Shown here piece after piece: positions 8,388 to 19,500 of a DNA stretch of 64,000 nt. Each line of letters starts with the position of its first letter. The stretch's first letter is position 1. The notes below the pieces were generated by a model. That model ran no database searches. It was not told the DNA's origin and worked only from the letters and a program-made list of their open reading frames with translations. The position numbers and the translations under genes were made by a program. Origin of the DNA: Rhynchopus sp. YZ270_cl-10 (lineage: Eukaryota > Euglenozoa > Diplonemea > Diplonemida > Diplonemidae); assembly GCA_964035575.1 (NCBI GenBank), contig OZ037833.1, positions 682,001 through 746,000 of the forward strand. The letters are read 5' to 3'.

Positions 8388-10142
8388 CTACACATCCTTC
8401 TCCTGCGACACTGCCAAGACATCATCCAACACCGTCGCCTCCTCAGTCAGCGTGCGTGTGCACAGCACCCTGCATCGCCCAGAAGGAACTGCACTCGCTG
8501 GTCTGCCACACCCACCCGCACTCACCCACAACCGCTCAATCTCGCCTGCAGACCCATTGCCTTTCAGGTAGCCTTCCACAGCTCTGTTGTAGTCATCCCA
8601 GTCCTTCTTCCCTCCGATGACGTACATCCACTCGTTTCCTGATTGTGAAGAAGCCAAATTCTGTTGTTGTGAGGAATCGACAGTGGTAATCAGTTCAGCA
8701 ACCACAGCCACACACCCAGTGGCAAACTCCACCTTGCACGGCACCAGACGCAGTTGGTGTTCGCACTCAGCATCGCTGAAGCAGATGCGGTTGCACAGAA
8801 CATCGCACCCCAACACACGGCCCGCACGTTCCACACTTTGCACGTCACGCAGAAGCGTGCCCACCATGCTGAAGCGGCGCATCATCGCACACCCCATATC
8901 ACCACACAGCACCTTCCCTGTCGCAATGCCGATGTTGACCTGTGTTGCACACACAGACGCCCTCACCATCCGTGCAGCTGTGTGCAGTGCTGAGGCTGCG
9001 TGGTTCCCACACCTCCGCGATGCGTTGAAGGAGCAGTGCACCCTGTCCCCGATGAAGGTGTCCACCATACCACGCTGCATGTCCATCTCCACCAGAGTCT
9101 TCGCAAGGACACCTGTGAACAGGTCTGTGAAGCATGTGTGCTCCTCCGACAGCATGCACAGCGAGTCCTTCACATTCAGAACCATCAGTGTTGCTGTTGC
9201 AGGCACAAGAGCAAGCCTCTGTGCCCGCAGTACACCCACGTTGCTCTCTGTGGAGGGCACGATGCTCTCTTGCAAGTTGGAACCTGCATCCGAGCTTTCT
9301 GTCTCCCCAAAAGGCAGACACGTCTTCGGGAGGTACGCTTTGTACATGCGGAGGTTCTCCTCAAGCGTGCGGAGGGCAAGCGTCATCTCTGAGGGCAGTG
9401 CACCCTCATGCGTCTCCAGCAGCACAGCCACCTGCTCCACGTCGTACCCCGCAAGAAGCGACGCAATCTCCTGCACAGCACTGATCGTACGCTGCATGCA
9501 CTCCTGCTCCTTCAGAATTTCTCTTGCAAACCCACGGGTTGCTACGAAGTCCACCACAAAGACCTGGATTGACAACACCATCCAAGACACCCCATCCCTC
9601 TCACACGGCGGCACTTGACAGTCGACCGTCTTCTGCAGCCTCGACCACCTTATGTCTTCTGCCACTGTTCCGGGGATGTCAAACAGACCAAACCTGAGAC
9701 GTTCTTCCATAGCCATCAGGACCAACCACGCCACTGTGAAGCACACCAGACCGAAGCAGTACCGCGCACCCACCTGCATCACGAGCATGAAGTCCACCAG
9801 CAACACCAACATCGGCCACACTGCCTCTGACACTCCTGCACGAGCTGCGAGGTCTCCTGCAAACACTCCTAAGGCATACCCATACGCTACGCACACAACA
9901 CGTCTGTTGGTGAGGGGCACCTTGAAGACAACCAAGAGCACAGCACCCCCAGCAGTAACAAGGTTCACCATCTGTCCAATGAAAGCAATCGGATTCTGCC
10001 TTAGCCTCTCCAATACAATAATGTTGAAGAAAAACGTAAAGGCAAGAATGATCGCATTCATCACAAAGAACAGCTTCCGCTTCTGCAACTCCTTCTTCGA
10101 CAACGTCCCGTCAAGAACCAGCATCCGATTCAGGCAGCCCAT
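8388..10142 (-). CDS. 6-TM class III cyclase-like protein, paralogue 4 (divergent N-terminus)
   Basis: At 584 residues this is the upstream-most copy in transcription order and the most divergent in the membrane part: TM1 is NAIILAFTFFFNIIVLE, TM2 MVNLVTAGGAVLLVVF and TM4 EAVWPMLVLLVDFMLVMQVG, and the loop before TM6 is SRLQKTVDCQVPPCERDGVS. From VFVVDFVATRGFA onward it becomes nearly identical to the other three through the linker, the cyclase homology domain and the NEWMYVIGGKKDWDDYN tail. The break between a diverged half and a near-identical half is the clearest sign of gene conversion in the cluster. The first metal motif is again LNVKD. Confidence 0.85.
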   Translation of the reverse strand: MGCLNRMLVLDGTLSKKELQKRKLFFVMNAIILAFTFFFNIIVLERLRQNPIAFIGQMVNLVTAGGAVLLVVFKVPLTNRRVVCVAYGYALGVFAGDLAARAGVSEAVWPMLVLLVDFMLVMQVGARYCFGLVCFTVAWLVLMAMEERLRFGLFDIPGTVAEDIRWSRLQKTVDCQVPPCERDGVSWMVLSIQVFVVDFVATRGFAREILKEQECMQRTISAVQEIASLLAGYDVEQVAVLLETHEGALPSEMTLALRTLEENLRMYKAYLPKTCLPFGETESSDAGSNLQESIVPSTESNVGVLRAQRLALVPATATLMVLNVKDSLCMLSEEHTCFTDLFTGVLAKTLVEMDMQRGMVDTFIGDRVHCSFNASRRCGNHAASALHTAARMVRASVCATQVNIGIATGKVLCGDMGCAMMRRFSMVGTLLRDVQSVERAGRVLGCDVLCNRICFSDAECEHQLRLVPCKVEFATGCVAVVAELITTVDSSQQQNLASSQSGNEWMYVIGGKKDWDDYNRAVEGYLKGNGSAGEIERLWVSAGGCGRPASAVPSGRCRVLCTRTLTEEATVLDDVLAVSQEKDV

Positions 10143-10486
10143 TTTTTTTGCCTAAATCCGTGAAAGCACTAAGAGACTCGCTACTCTTTTGCTTGTTTGC
10201 TCAAAAAAAAGAGTATTAAATGGGGGAGAGGAACAAATAAGGTTGTTTGATGTTCGCTTTCACAAAAAAAAAAATATAAAAAAAGGGAAGTAGGGGCAGT
10301 TTGCAATGATTAGACCAAATGTGAAAGTAGTCGTGAAATGAAAACGGTGTGGGGAGTTTTAAAAAAAGGTGATAAGAAAGGAATAATCTGAGTTATCCTG
10401 GGTGGGTGGGGGAGAGTGGGAAATGGATAGTGTGTGACTCCTGTTGTTGCTTGGGTGTGTTTGTGGAAAGCGAAACAAAAGTAGAG

Positions 10487-10573
10487 TTGAAATACAAAGC
10501 GTTCTCGTGAACAGTGTACCTTGGTACAATGACCGGCTGTACCGGGGTGGACACCCAACCATGCAGTCCTACA
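10487..10573 (-). repeat. CTCTCGTG/GTGTACC repeat, copy a (long)
   Basis: A dispersed repeat of about 87 bp. Read on the plus strand it has GTTCTCGTGAACAGTGTACC, then the short palindrome GTACCTTGGTAC, then GGGGTGGACACCCAACCATG, which contains a GGGTG/CACCC hairpin. A second long copy is at 33447-33534, and copies at 33629-33678, 34039-34072 and 41539-41572 end early, all at the same (minus-strand 5') side. Confidence 0.75.
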
Positions 10574-10747
10574 AAACAAAACAATTGACAAGGGGTGGCA
10601 AAAAAAAAATATTCCTCTTTTTCCGGTTATTCTTGTGTATCGATGTTTCTGGATCTGAAAATCGGATTTTTTTGTTTTACGCAAGGGTGTACAGGGGAAC
10701 GGGAAAATGTCGTTGCGTGAGGGTTGAACATAAAAAAACGCTTATAA

Positions 10748-10782
10748 GATGAACCTAAGTCTAAGGTAAACTTAGCCACCTT
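10748..10782. repeat. covarying hairpin repeat
   Basis: The sequence GATGAACCTAAGTCTAAGG then TAAACTTAGCCACCTT forms the stem CTAAG/CTTAG. It belongs to the family with members at 10811, 30701, 33390, 34641, 34984, 38251 and 42311. Confidence 0.6.
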
Positions 10783-10810
10783 GAGAAAAAAAAATGGCAA
10801 ACGTTTTATC

Positions 10811-10839
10811 AACTAAGCCTCTCATGCTTAGTCAACCTT
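10811..10839. repeat. covarying hairpin repeat, CCTCTCATG loop
   Basis: The stem CTAAG/CTTAG encloses the loop CCTCTCATG. The loop matches the CCTCTCGTG core seen in other copies. Confidence 0.6.
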
Positions 10840-11685
10840 GAACTGAAAAGAAAAATGAAAAAAAAAAAAAATAATTAAACCAAGGCAATTCAGGTGTGGC
10901 TAAATAAAGCATAGGTTTGGTTAGATTGCGGCCAATCCTCCCCTCCCTCCCCTCCCTCCCTTCCCCTCACCATTCGCATCGTCGTAACTTTAAAAAAGTT
11001 ACTTATTTTTGAGAATAACAACAGATGCTACTTTTTTTGCTGTTGGGCAAAAAAAAATCATTTAAAAATTAAAAAAAAAGCGTAAGGAGCTAAGGCTCTC
11101 GTACTTTCTCGTCACCAACAGACCAAGGCTCCCCAGGGTTTGGCGGATGAAAAAAAACTAATTAAATGTTCACAAAGAAAAGAAAAAGAGCAGTTGAAAC
11201 GCTGCTAAAAACGCATCTCAGTTGAGCTCATCAAAAAAAAAATACATACCCCCCCCCCCCCCTTTCTTTTACAACATTGGCAAATAACTTTTACCACGTG
11301 GGGGGGAGTAAAGTTGTCTGCATCACACAATATGCTAAAAGAGCAGCGCAGACTATTTGCTTATATTTTGCTGGAATCGGGGGGAAAAAGAGAAGTTGAA
11401 AGTGCAAACGTGAGTATCGTAATAAAAGAAAAATAAAGTTTATGAGATGAACTCATGTTGTGCACGACGGTGAAGCAAATGACTTTACCGTTGTGTTCTT
11501 TCGTTCGTTCTTTACACAGTCCACCCACTACGCATGTGGATTGTTTGTAAGAAAAAAAAAGACACAAGAGAACAAGAGAACAGCTTAGATAGACTCCAGC
11601 CGTGCTCTGTCACCCCCGGAAAAAGAAAAAAGTTGAAAGTGCAAGCGTCTCACCGTTCATCGGCGGACGCAGGTTAGTTCTTAAC

Positions 11686-12751
11686 CAGGGCACTAGCTAG
11701 GTGCTTTTTTGCGGTTTCAAAACCGCAAAAACCCGGTTTTGCGGTTTGGCGGGAAAAAAAAAAAAAAAACGGAAAATCTCGGGGCAGAAGAAAAAAAAAT
11801 GTGGGGGGTTTTGGGCACTGTTCGGCCCCCTCGCCCGACCCCCAGATGACTGGCATGATAGAACCTTAATTTTTTTCTGCTCGCTTCGCTCGCGGAGTTA
11901 CTGGGGGGGGTCGAATAGTGGATCCCCCCTAAATAGTAGATCCCCCCTGTATAAATTTTTTTCCACATATTACCACAACTACTCAAAACATGAAATCTGT
12001 TGCTTTATTGGACTCATCGGGCATTTTTGTGACCTGGACATGGGGGTCAGACTCCACTTTCGAGCACCTAAAATAGGGTCAAAAAAATTGGAGTCTAAAA
12101 TTTAGGGGGGGATCTACTATTCAAAGGGGGGATCTACTATTCGACCCCCCCCAGTAACCCATATTTTTTTTGCCTGCGGCGCCATTTTCCTTTTTTGCTT
12201 CGCAAAAAAGGGGTTTGTTGAGTGACTCTGGTGTAAAACCGGCATCTTTACACCGTACCCTAATTTTTTTTGCCTGCGGCGCCATTTATTATTTTACAAT
12301 GTCTTCGGGAATCCCCTTGCAATTTGGACAGTTGCATTTTAACCGAAAATGCAATCGATTCAGGTAGAGGGGTGGTCCACGATCAGGGAGATTAAGTCAG
12401 AGCTTAGTGAGCCGGCGTGCCACCGCGGACATGGAGGAGTATGTGATAGAATGGTTGACAGCAAACAGGAGACTGGGGGGAGTATGTGCAAACGTCGGAA
12501 GCTGTGCAGACCATGCGACAACACATGCTCACGCACAGAAGCATTCTGATACATGCAATGAAGTTGGCAGGAGATTACACCACGGGTCAGTCGGGTTTAG
12601 CCCCGTAAAAAATACCCTGTAATAACCCCTTCCCAAAATCTCTCCGTCCCTCATTCGTGTGTTTTCCCTTAGTTTGTCGCCGCGCGAAATTTTTTTTTGA
12701 AACCGCAAAACCGCAAAAAAACGGGAAAAAAAAAGTCTAGCTAGTGCCCTG
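11686..12751. mobile_element. hAT-like non-autonomous DNA transposon (1066 bp) carrying a nested element
   Basis: Perfect 15-bp terminal inverted repeats, CAGGGCACTAGCTAG at 11686-11700 and its complement at 12737-12751, are flanked by an 8-bp direct duplication TTCTTAAC (11678-11685 and 12752-12759). CAGGG termini with 8-bp duplications are typical of the hAT superfamily. Subterminal AAACCGCAAAA motifs occur in inverted orientation at both ends. No intact transposase is present; short plus-strand frames at 12349-12622 are unconvincing. A 254-bp TACTGGGG element (11901-12154) sits inside it and so arrived later. TTTTTTTGCCTGCGGCGCCA occurs twice (about 12168 and 12269). Confidence 0.85.
11901..12154. 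mobile_element. TACTGGGG TIR element A (254 bp), nested in the hAT-like element
   Basis: Terminal inverted repeats CTGGGGGGGGTCGAATAGT and complement are flanked by TA on both sides (11899-11900 and 12155-12156). This fits TA target duplication as in Tc1/mariner-type elements. Subterminal GGATCTACTATT motifs occur near both ends. It has no coding capacity. Confidence 0.8.
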
Positions 12752-12759
12752 TTCTTAAC

Positions 12760-13560
12760 GGGTTATCGGAAAAAAAAAACATACACTGTTTACTCAAGGG
12801 AAATAAAGAAACTATAGTTCCCTGAGTTGAAAGTAAGCAGGAAAAATCTGTGGTTTCCCCTGACTCAGTTATCGCTTCAGAAACGTTATGTTTCAGAGAA
12901 ATCGGGGTTTTTTTAAAAAAAAATCATTTTTCTTGTGTTTCGTTCTTCTTATTCATTGGGTTTAAAAAAATGTCGTTCAAAACCAACAAAACAAAAATTG
13001 ATAACGTGCAGTCACCTCGTGGTGGATGCACGCTTCCCTCTTGTCATCTCCGTTTTATTTAAAAGTTGTTCTTAGGTTTTTTGGGTGTCGCTGCCCATAC
13101 AATTTTATGTTGGTAATGACAAAATAAGTAGCCGGTAATACTACTTCGAGGATACAACGACAGTCTTCACTCCATTTATTTATTTTTTTGTAGGGGAAAT
13201 GAAGAGAGAGAGAGCGAGAACCCAAGAGATTCGGAATTTTACCGCGTGTGCCATGTGGTTAGAGAAGAAAAAGATCTGAAGGTTTTCTTTGTGTAAAAAC
13301 CATTGCAAAATCATTTTTTTTTAAATCATTGGGAAAAAAGAAGAAAATGAGCAAAATTCTATCAAATTTGAAAAAAGATCTTTCCGCTTCTGACCTCTCA
13401 CACCGATGCCTGCAAAAAAGGGGGGATTTTTTTTGATATTTTGCGACACAAATCTTCAAAAAGAGAAAATACTTGATACGATTTTTGCAACCCATGTCAT
13501 GTCCATGTCGCTCAGTTGATTTTTACAGTTGAAACTGCTCTGCATAAAAAGACCCTCTTT
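12760..13560. other. intergenic, homopolymer-rich
   Basis: This is the stretch between the hAT-like element and the stop codon of the NRPS-like gene. It has A/T homopolymers, a short GAGAGAGAGA run near 13204, and no frame with protein-like composition. Confidence 0.5.
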
Positions 13561-16500
13561 TCATACCAAGCACTGTGTCGTTGCCAGCCATAGTCCATCC
13601 CACATCGCTTTGCAGACATCAGCAGAATCGAAGTCGCTCATTGCAATTGGCACCTTGATGTTGAGTGCCTGTTTTTTTTTTTTTTTGGATAGTTGTACGA
13701 CAGCATGAGAAACTGCAGGAAGGGTGCAAAGTGTTCTCACATACCTGACCTGCTGTGGAGAACGGTGTCCAGCGTGGCAGGTCGCCCTCTGAGCCCTTAC
13801 CCGGCTGCCCGGTGCTCAGGAAGGTGCCCCAGTAGGATTGAACCTGGGTAGAAAGGGCTCTCTCGAGGATGTTCGCCTGTGTGTGAAAGCAGGGTTGTGG
13901 ACAAAGAAACATCAGGGTAATGGGGGTAAACCTCGATGAGAGCAAAAAGGACGTCGGAGTGCACTATGTGTGCTATTGGGTTGTATCAATGCAGGTGTCT
14001 CTCTTGCATACCTTTGCCTTCGGGTCCCAGTGGTGGAACCATAGATGTGAGTTGAAGTCGCCCGGTGTGCTGCTCACATAGACGTAGACGTCTGCGCTTT
14101 TGCTGAGTGCTGAAGCCATCATGCGTACGCCACATGAGAATAGTTGGTCCTGAGGTGGGGGTGGGGGAAAAGGGCTTTTTGCATTGTGTGGATTAGTCAA
14201 AGTGCATACCGTTCTCGCCGCAATAGCAGCAAACCACTGCTCATTGTGCCCCTCAGCTGCGATGTTCTCTGCGTACTTGCTGCCTGAAAAAAAAAGAAGA
14301 ATTTTTTGATAAATTTGCAACACCTCTTATCGGTATCGGATTTTTTATTGCACCACGGGGTTATCAAAAAAAACACTATTAGACGTCCCCCTACCCCCCT
14401 ACATACTTGAAAGGTAGTACTCCGCCAGCAGGCCCTCCTTGGTCGGGTAGAATGCCTCCTGCGCCCAGGCACGCCACTGCACAGCGGACTCTGCGCTTTC
14501 GACAGCCTGAATGGTACCTGCCATGGTGTCGAGGCCGTCTGCACTGTGGTATCCGATGATGACCGGGACACCTGGCGCGTGGTCGCCTGCTTGGAGGAGA
14601 CGCCAGGGCTGGTCGGGGATCTCTTTGCCGTCGACGACTAGACCGTATACACATGGACGGTCGCCGCAGGTAGTGTAGGCAGCGCCGCTGCAGCTGTCCT
14701 TCCCTTCTTTGCAGCGGCTGATCTGCATGCCTGCGGTGTGCAGATCCAACGCACGCTTCTCGCGAAGGCATTTGAGAAGCGCACCATCCACCATCCCACT
14801 GCACGCTGTGTTCTCCACCACCTCTGCCGCCTGCGCCGCCGCCGCCACTGCGGACCTCACTACCAAAGCATGCATCGGCACAGACTGCACAATGACCTTA
14901 TTGAACAACCCCCACGACCCCTTCGACACCATATGCGCTATCGGCCACTGCGCAGACGAGCCCTGACCAAGCAGCGTCACATTCTTCGCATCACCCCCAA
15001 ACGCACGAATATTCTTCTCCACCCACCGCAGCACCGCACGCTGGTCGAGCAGCGCCAAATTCGTCGCCACCCCTGGTACATGAAGCAAACCCATCGCCCC
15101 CACCCTATAGGACGGCGTCACAACAACGGCGGTACCCATTCCATGAAGAATCGCACGCCCATCATGCCCAGAGGGGCGAGCCCAGGTACCACAACCGGAG
15201 GGGAACCAGACGACAACGGGGTGCACGGTGCGGTCCCCTTCCTCTCTGTCGGGCACCGTGACGTCCAGGTAGAGACAGTCCTCAGAGCCTCCTGCTTGGT
15301 CGACACACCCGATTTGACGATGCGACTGACGGATGTGTCCCCACTGCGCTGCCTGGGTAGGCGGCATCCACCGCTTCTCGTCTACAGGCGGGTCTGCATA
15401 GGGGATGCCCGCATAGTGGTACCCCACCACATTGCCATAGCTATCACTGAAGACCTCTCCGTTGACGACACCCAACGATGTACGCACTTTGTTGTCCCCT
15501 CTCGACGCAGCATTGGCGGCCGTATCAAAGGTCGGCAGCATCCACAACAACAAAAAGATGCACACCACAATCACCAACGGATTCGTCTGAATCCCCCCAC
15601 GCCTATTAAACGAAGAGGGCACATGGTCCAACGACTCCACTGCCAGCTCGGGAGACACCCTTTGCACTGGCTCAGCAGGAAGCCCTGCATAGACCTGATC
15701 CTCCCCTACCTCACCTCCCTTAAGGACCTGAGAGTTTTCCATGATGACAGCACCATCTAATACGACCCCTCCAGGTTGGACTAAAGCGCCTGCACGCATT
15801 GTACAATTTGACGCCAACTTTGTTGGTGCAAGCTTGATCACCATATTCTCCACAGTATGGCACGTTACATCACATTTTGTTCCAACGCAGGATTGGCTAC
15901 CGCAGGAGAACAAATCATATTCCAGCCCATATCCATACATGCACACATCGTCCCCTATCGTCGCCCCCATCGCCCTGAAGAACATAGTGTAAAATGCGGT
16001 GCCCGCTATGTCATCAAGGAGTTTGCCTGCAGCCTCCTTCACCACCATCATGATCACCCATTTACGATGGTAAGATCCATAGAACGGAAAGCTTCCTTCA
16101 CGGTACTTCCCAACCATAACCCATTTGAAGACAATAAAGAAGAGCAACTCCAGAAGTTGGATGACCATATAGGCTGGGGGTGTGATCAGAACGGTGATGG
16201 CCCAGGAGAGCAGCACCGAGCTTGGGTCGTCAGCCTGGAATATGGCAAGCTCCTCGAGGTAAAGCCAGAACACAATGGTGAGGACGTCTGCGATCGCAGG
16301 GATCGGGGCAATGACGAGAACTGTCGCGATATTGAAGATATTGAAGCCTGCCCAGCGAGCTGTGTTCTGATGGTTCCGCAGCGCCAACGTCGCCATCTCC
16401 CTCTCTGCCGGCGGTAAATGCCCCAAACTCGACGTCTGGTTTGGATCGCCATCCAGAATCCTCAACTGCACCGGCTTCCCTCCTTGATTCCCTGTTGAAA

Positions 16501-19500
16501 TACTGAGCGGAGGAAACTTATGAAACTTCGGACCAACAGTAGAGGACCCACACAACGCACCCTTTGCAACAACACATCCAGGCATGATCGTGGAATGATC
16601 TAAAACTTGAGCGCCGTTCTGCATAATCACCTTTCGGTTTTCAATGTGATCGGTCGGGCAAACAGTAACGTTAGATCCAAAAACGGAGTCTCGACCAACA
16701 GACAGCAAGTCAAACTCAAGAACTTCTACAAAATCGGTCTGCACCTTGAACCCCATCTTGACCCCCATCATGCGGTATTTCATGGCAAGAAGCTCGGTGT
16801 TGATCCACGGCTGGGTAGCAAAACGGTATTGGTTGTGGTGAGTAAGACGCTCAAGAATCCATTTTCTCAGCAACATCGAAAAGCTTGAGTCCACCCTCCC
16901 TGCTTTAAACCGCCCGATAAACAGCCATTTGTATGCGCAGGTGATGAGGAAAAAGACTTCTGCAACAAGAAGCTTTTCCACCCACGGAATGCAGAGGCAA
17001 AACAGCATGTACCTTTCGTTTGAGTCGGCGGCGTACGAGGTTAACCCATTCTCCCAGAGGTGCTCTAGGAAATACACTGCGGGCAGAATCGCGATGGCCT
17101 CAATCACAAAGATCAGCGGAATCAAACAGGCCCTGGTGTAGTTTTGCGCATTGGAAATCCCACTCCACAGCCGCGTCCCTTTCTTCATATTCCGCGCAGA
17201 CATGCCGGTAGTCGAAAGCGGTCCTACCTCGGTTCCTGGACGGAGCCTGGTTCCTTGGGTGACCCATCCTACTGGTTGGACCCTGCAGTGTTGACCTATA
17301 TGGATAGGGTACAGAGAAAGAATCCCATTTTCGAGAGCATGGGGTATGAGGGTAGCCTTGCGTTCGATTGCAACGTCGTCTTCAATGGAGATGAGGTCCG
17401 GGTCAAAGACGTCGTCTGTGTTGATCGTTACACGGTCACCTATGACGGCACCCATCATCATGAGGTATCTGTTGTACAAAAAGGTCTCCTCTGCGAATGG
17501 AGAGATCAACCGCACCGACGCCTTATGCAAATTGTTTGTCAACCACCACCGCAAATAGTATGGCCCCCAGATAGGGTACTCCCCTGGCCGTACCGTTCCA
17601 ATCAACGCCTTTTTCAACACAATGCTGTACACCAACACCGCCAGCACCGTTATAATCGAGACAACCGGGTACAACTTGAATGCCGCCCATTTCCCTTGTT
17701 CATAGTAGACAGAGAAGAGGTACATAAATCCTGGTAAAAAGGCGGCCGTCGATGTGTAAGATTCAGCCAGCATCCCGATGGCGTGGAAGAACAGAACCTT
17801 AGGGGAGGTTGAGGAGACTCCGCCCCATTTTTTGAATTTGTTCCCGCCGATGACAGGGCCGGAGGAGCCGGTGTCCTCGGGTTTGTAGTTCGCGCAGAGC
17901 TCCGCGATTTTTGAAATGGTCGGGTGCTTGTACATTGCTGTGGAGGGGATCATGGAGCCGGTCTGCTTCCTCACCAACGTCGTCACCCTCCCTGCCAGCA
18001 ACGAATTTCCCCCCAAACTCAAAAAATTCTTATGCACATCAATCTCCCCTTCACGACCTAAAATGGTTTTCCAAACGGACTCCACGATGCGTTCCGTCGG
18101 TGTAGACGCACCCACAAAGGTTGCCTCCCCTACAGGCTCTTCCACAGTAGAACCCACTGGAGGTTTTGGTAGCGCCTTTCTATCGAGCTTCCCACGGCTC
18201 GTTAAGGGAAGTGTTTCGAGAGGGAGGATGACGGACGGCACCATGTATTCAGGGACTTTGCTCTTGAGGAGCCGCATGAGGGAGGGGACGTCTGTGGATT
18301 TTGGTTCGACGTAAGCGATGATGCGCGCAGAGGCGCCCGCTCCGTCGACCAGAACAGCAACCTTGGTGATCCCTTCGCAAGACCCAATGACACTCTCGAT
18401 TTCACCCAGTTCAATTCGGAATCCACGAAGTTTCACCTGATTGTCCACACGGCCGAGAAATTCGAGGGTCGATAGGTCCGGCAACCACCGCGCGCAGTCC
18501 CCGGTTTTGTACATCCGCTCGCAGTCTCCGATTTTGCGGAAAGGGTTCTTCACAAATTTTTCGGCCGTCAACTCTGGCATGTTGAGGTAACCCTTTGCTG
18601 TGGTGACCCCTCCGAAGTGGAGTTCTCCGGGGACCCCTGCGGGGACGGGGTGGCCGCGGGCATCGAGGAGGTAGACCTTCACGTTGAGCATGGGTTTGCC
18701 GATGGGTATTTTGGTGAGTTGGATGTCCTCGCCTGGGTAGAGCTTGGGGCACTCCCAGTACGTCATATCGGCTTCGGTGGGGCCGTAGAGGTTGTGCAGG
18801 CGGGTGACGTCTGGATCGAACACTTCAAAGAATTTGTGGCATGTTTCGACAGGAAGCGCTTCACCACAGCAGATGACATGCCGCATGTCGGTAGAGTAGT
18901 TCAACCCCTCCGCCGACATATATTCAATAAGCATCGCCAGCATCGAGGGAACGTAAGTGCACAGTGTCACCTCCTGCGTTTTGGTAACCTGCACCAAATA
19001 CTCCGGGTCCTTTTGTCCCCCTTCCTTGCAAATTACTACCTGAGCTCCATAAGGCATCGGCCAGAACAACTCCCACTCTGAAATCCCAAAGGTGAACGGT
19101 GTTTTGTAGATGATTTTGTCGTCTTTGGTGATGGGGTAGAAATCTTGGAGCCATTGGGCGCGTTTTACTAATCCACGGTGGGTGACTTCGACACCTTTTG
19201 GAAGACCGGTTGTGCCGGAGGTGTAGAAGATGTAGACGTTGGTATCGGGAGATTGATTGAGCGCTTGGCGACGACGTGCCGCAGCTGCGGGGATGTCGAT
19301 AGGTTCGCCTTCAAATCGGTTGATTTCAATACGCTGTCCAGTAAACCCTTTCGGAACCTTTCCAAGCAGTGCAGTATCGGTTATAACCACAGAAGCGTTG
19401 GCATCACGCAGCATATGAAGAATACGATCCTCAGGGTAATCCGCATCAATCGGTACATAACACCCCCCGGCAAGGAGCACACCATATATCGCAATAACCT

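Larger units (their letters stand above)
10143..11677. other. intergenic, A/T-rich with dispersed small repeats
   Basis: No gene is seen. It holds a copy of the CTCTCGTG..GTGTACC repeat (10487-10573), two copies of the covarying hairpin repeat (10748-10782 and 10811-10839), a more degenerate copy near 11440, pyrimidine-rich tracts (10935-10970) and many A or C homopolymers. Confidence 0.6.

Noticed and set aside
12349-12622. Plus-strand frames (MSRRATADMEEYVIEWLTAN) inside the hAT-like element, faintly like a transposase helix-turn-helix
   Set aside because: Too short, no catalytic motif, and overlapping frames look equally good.
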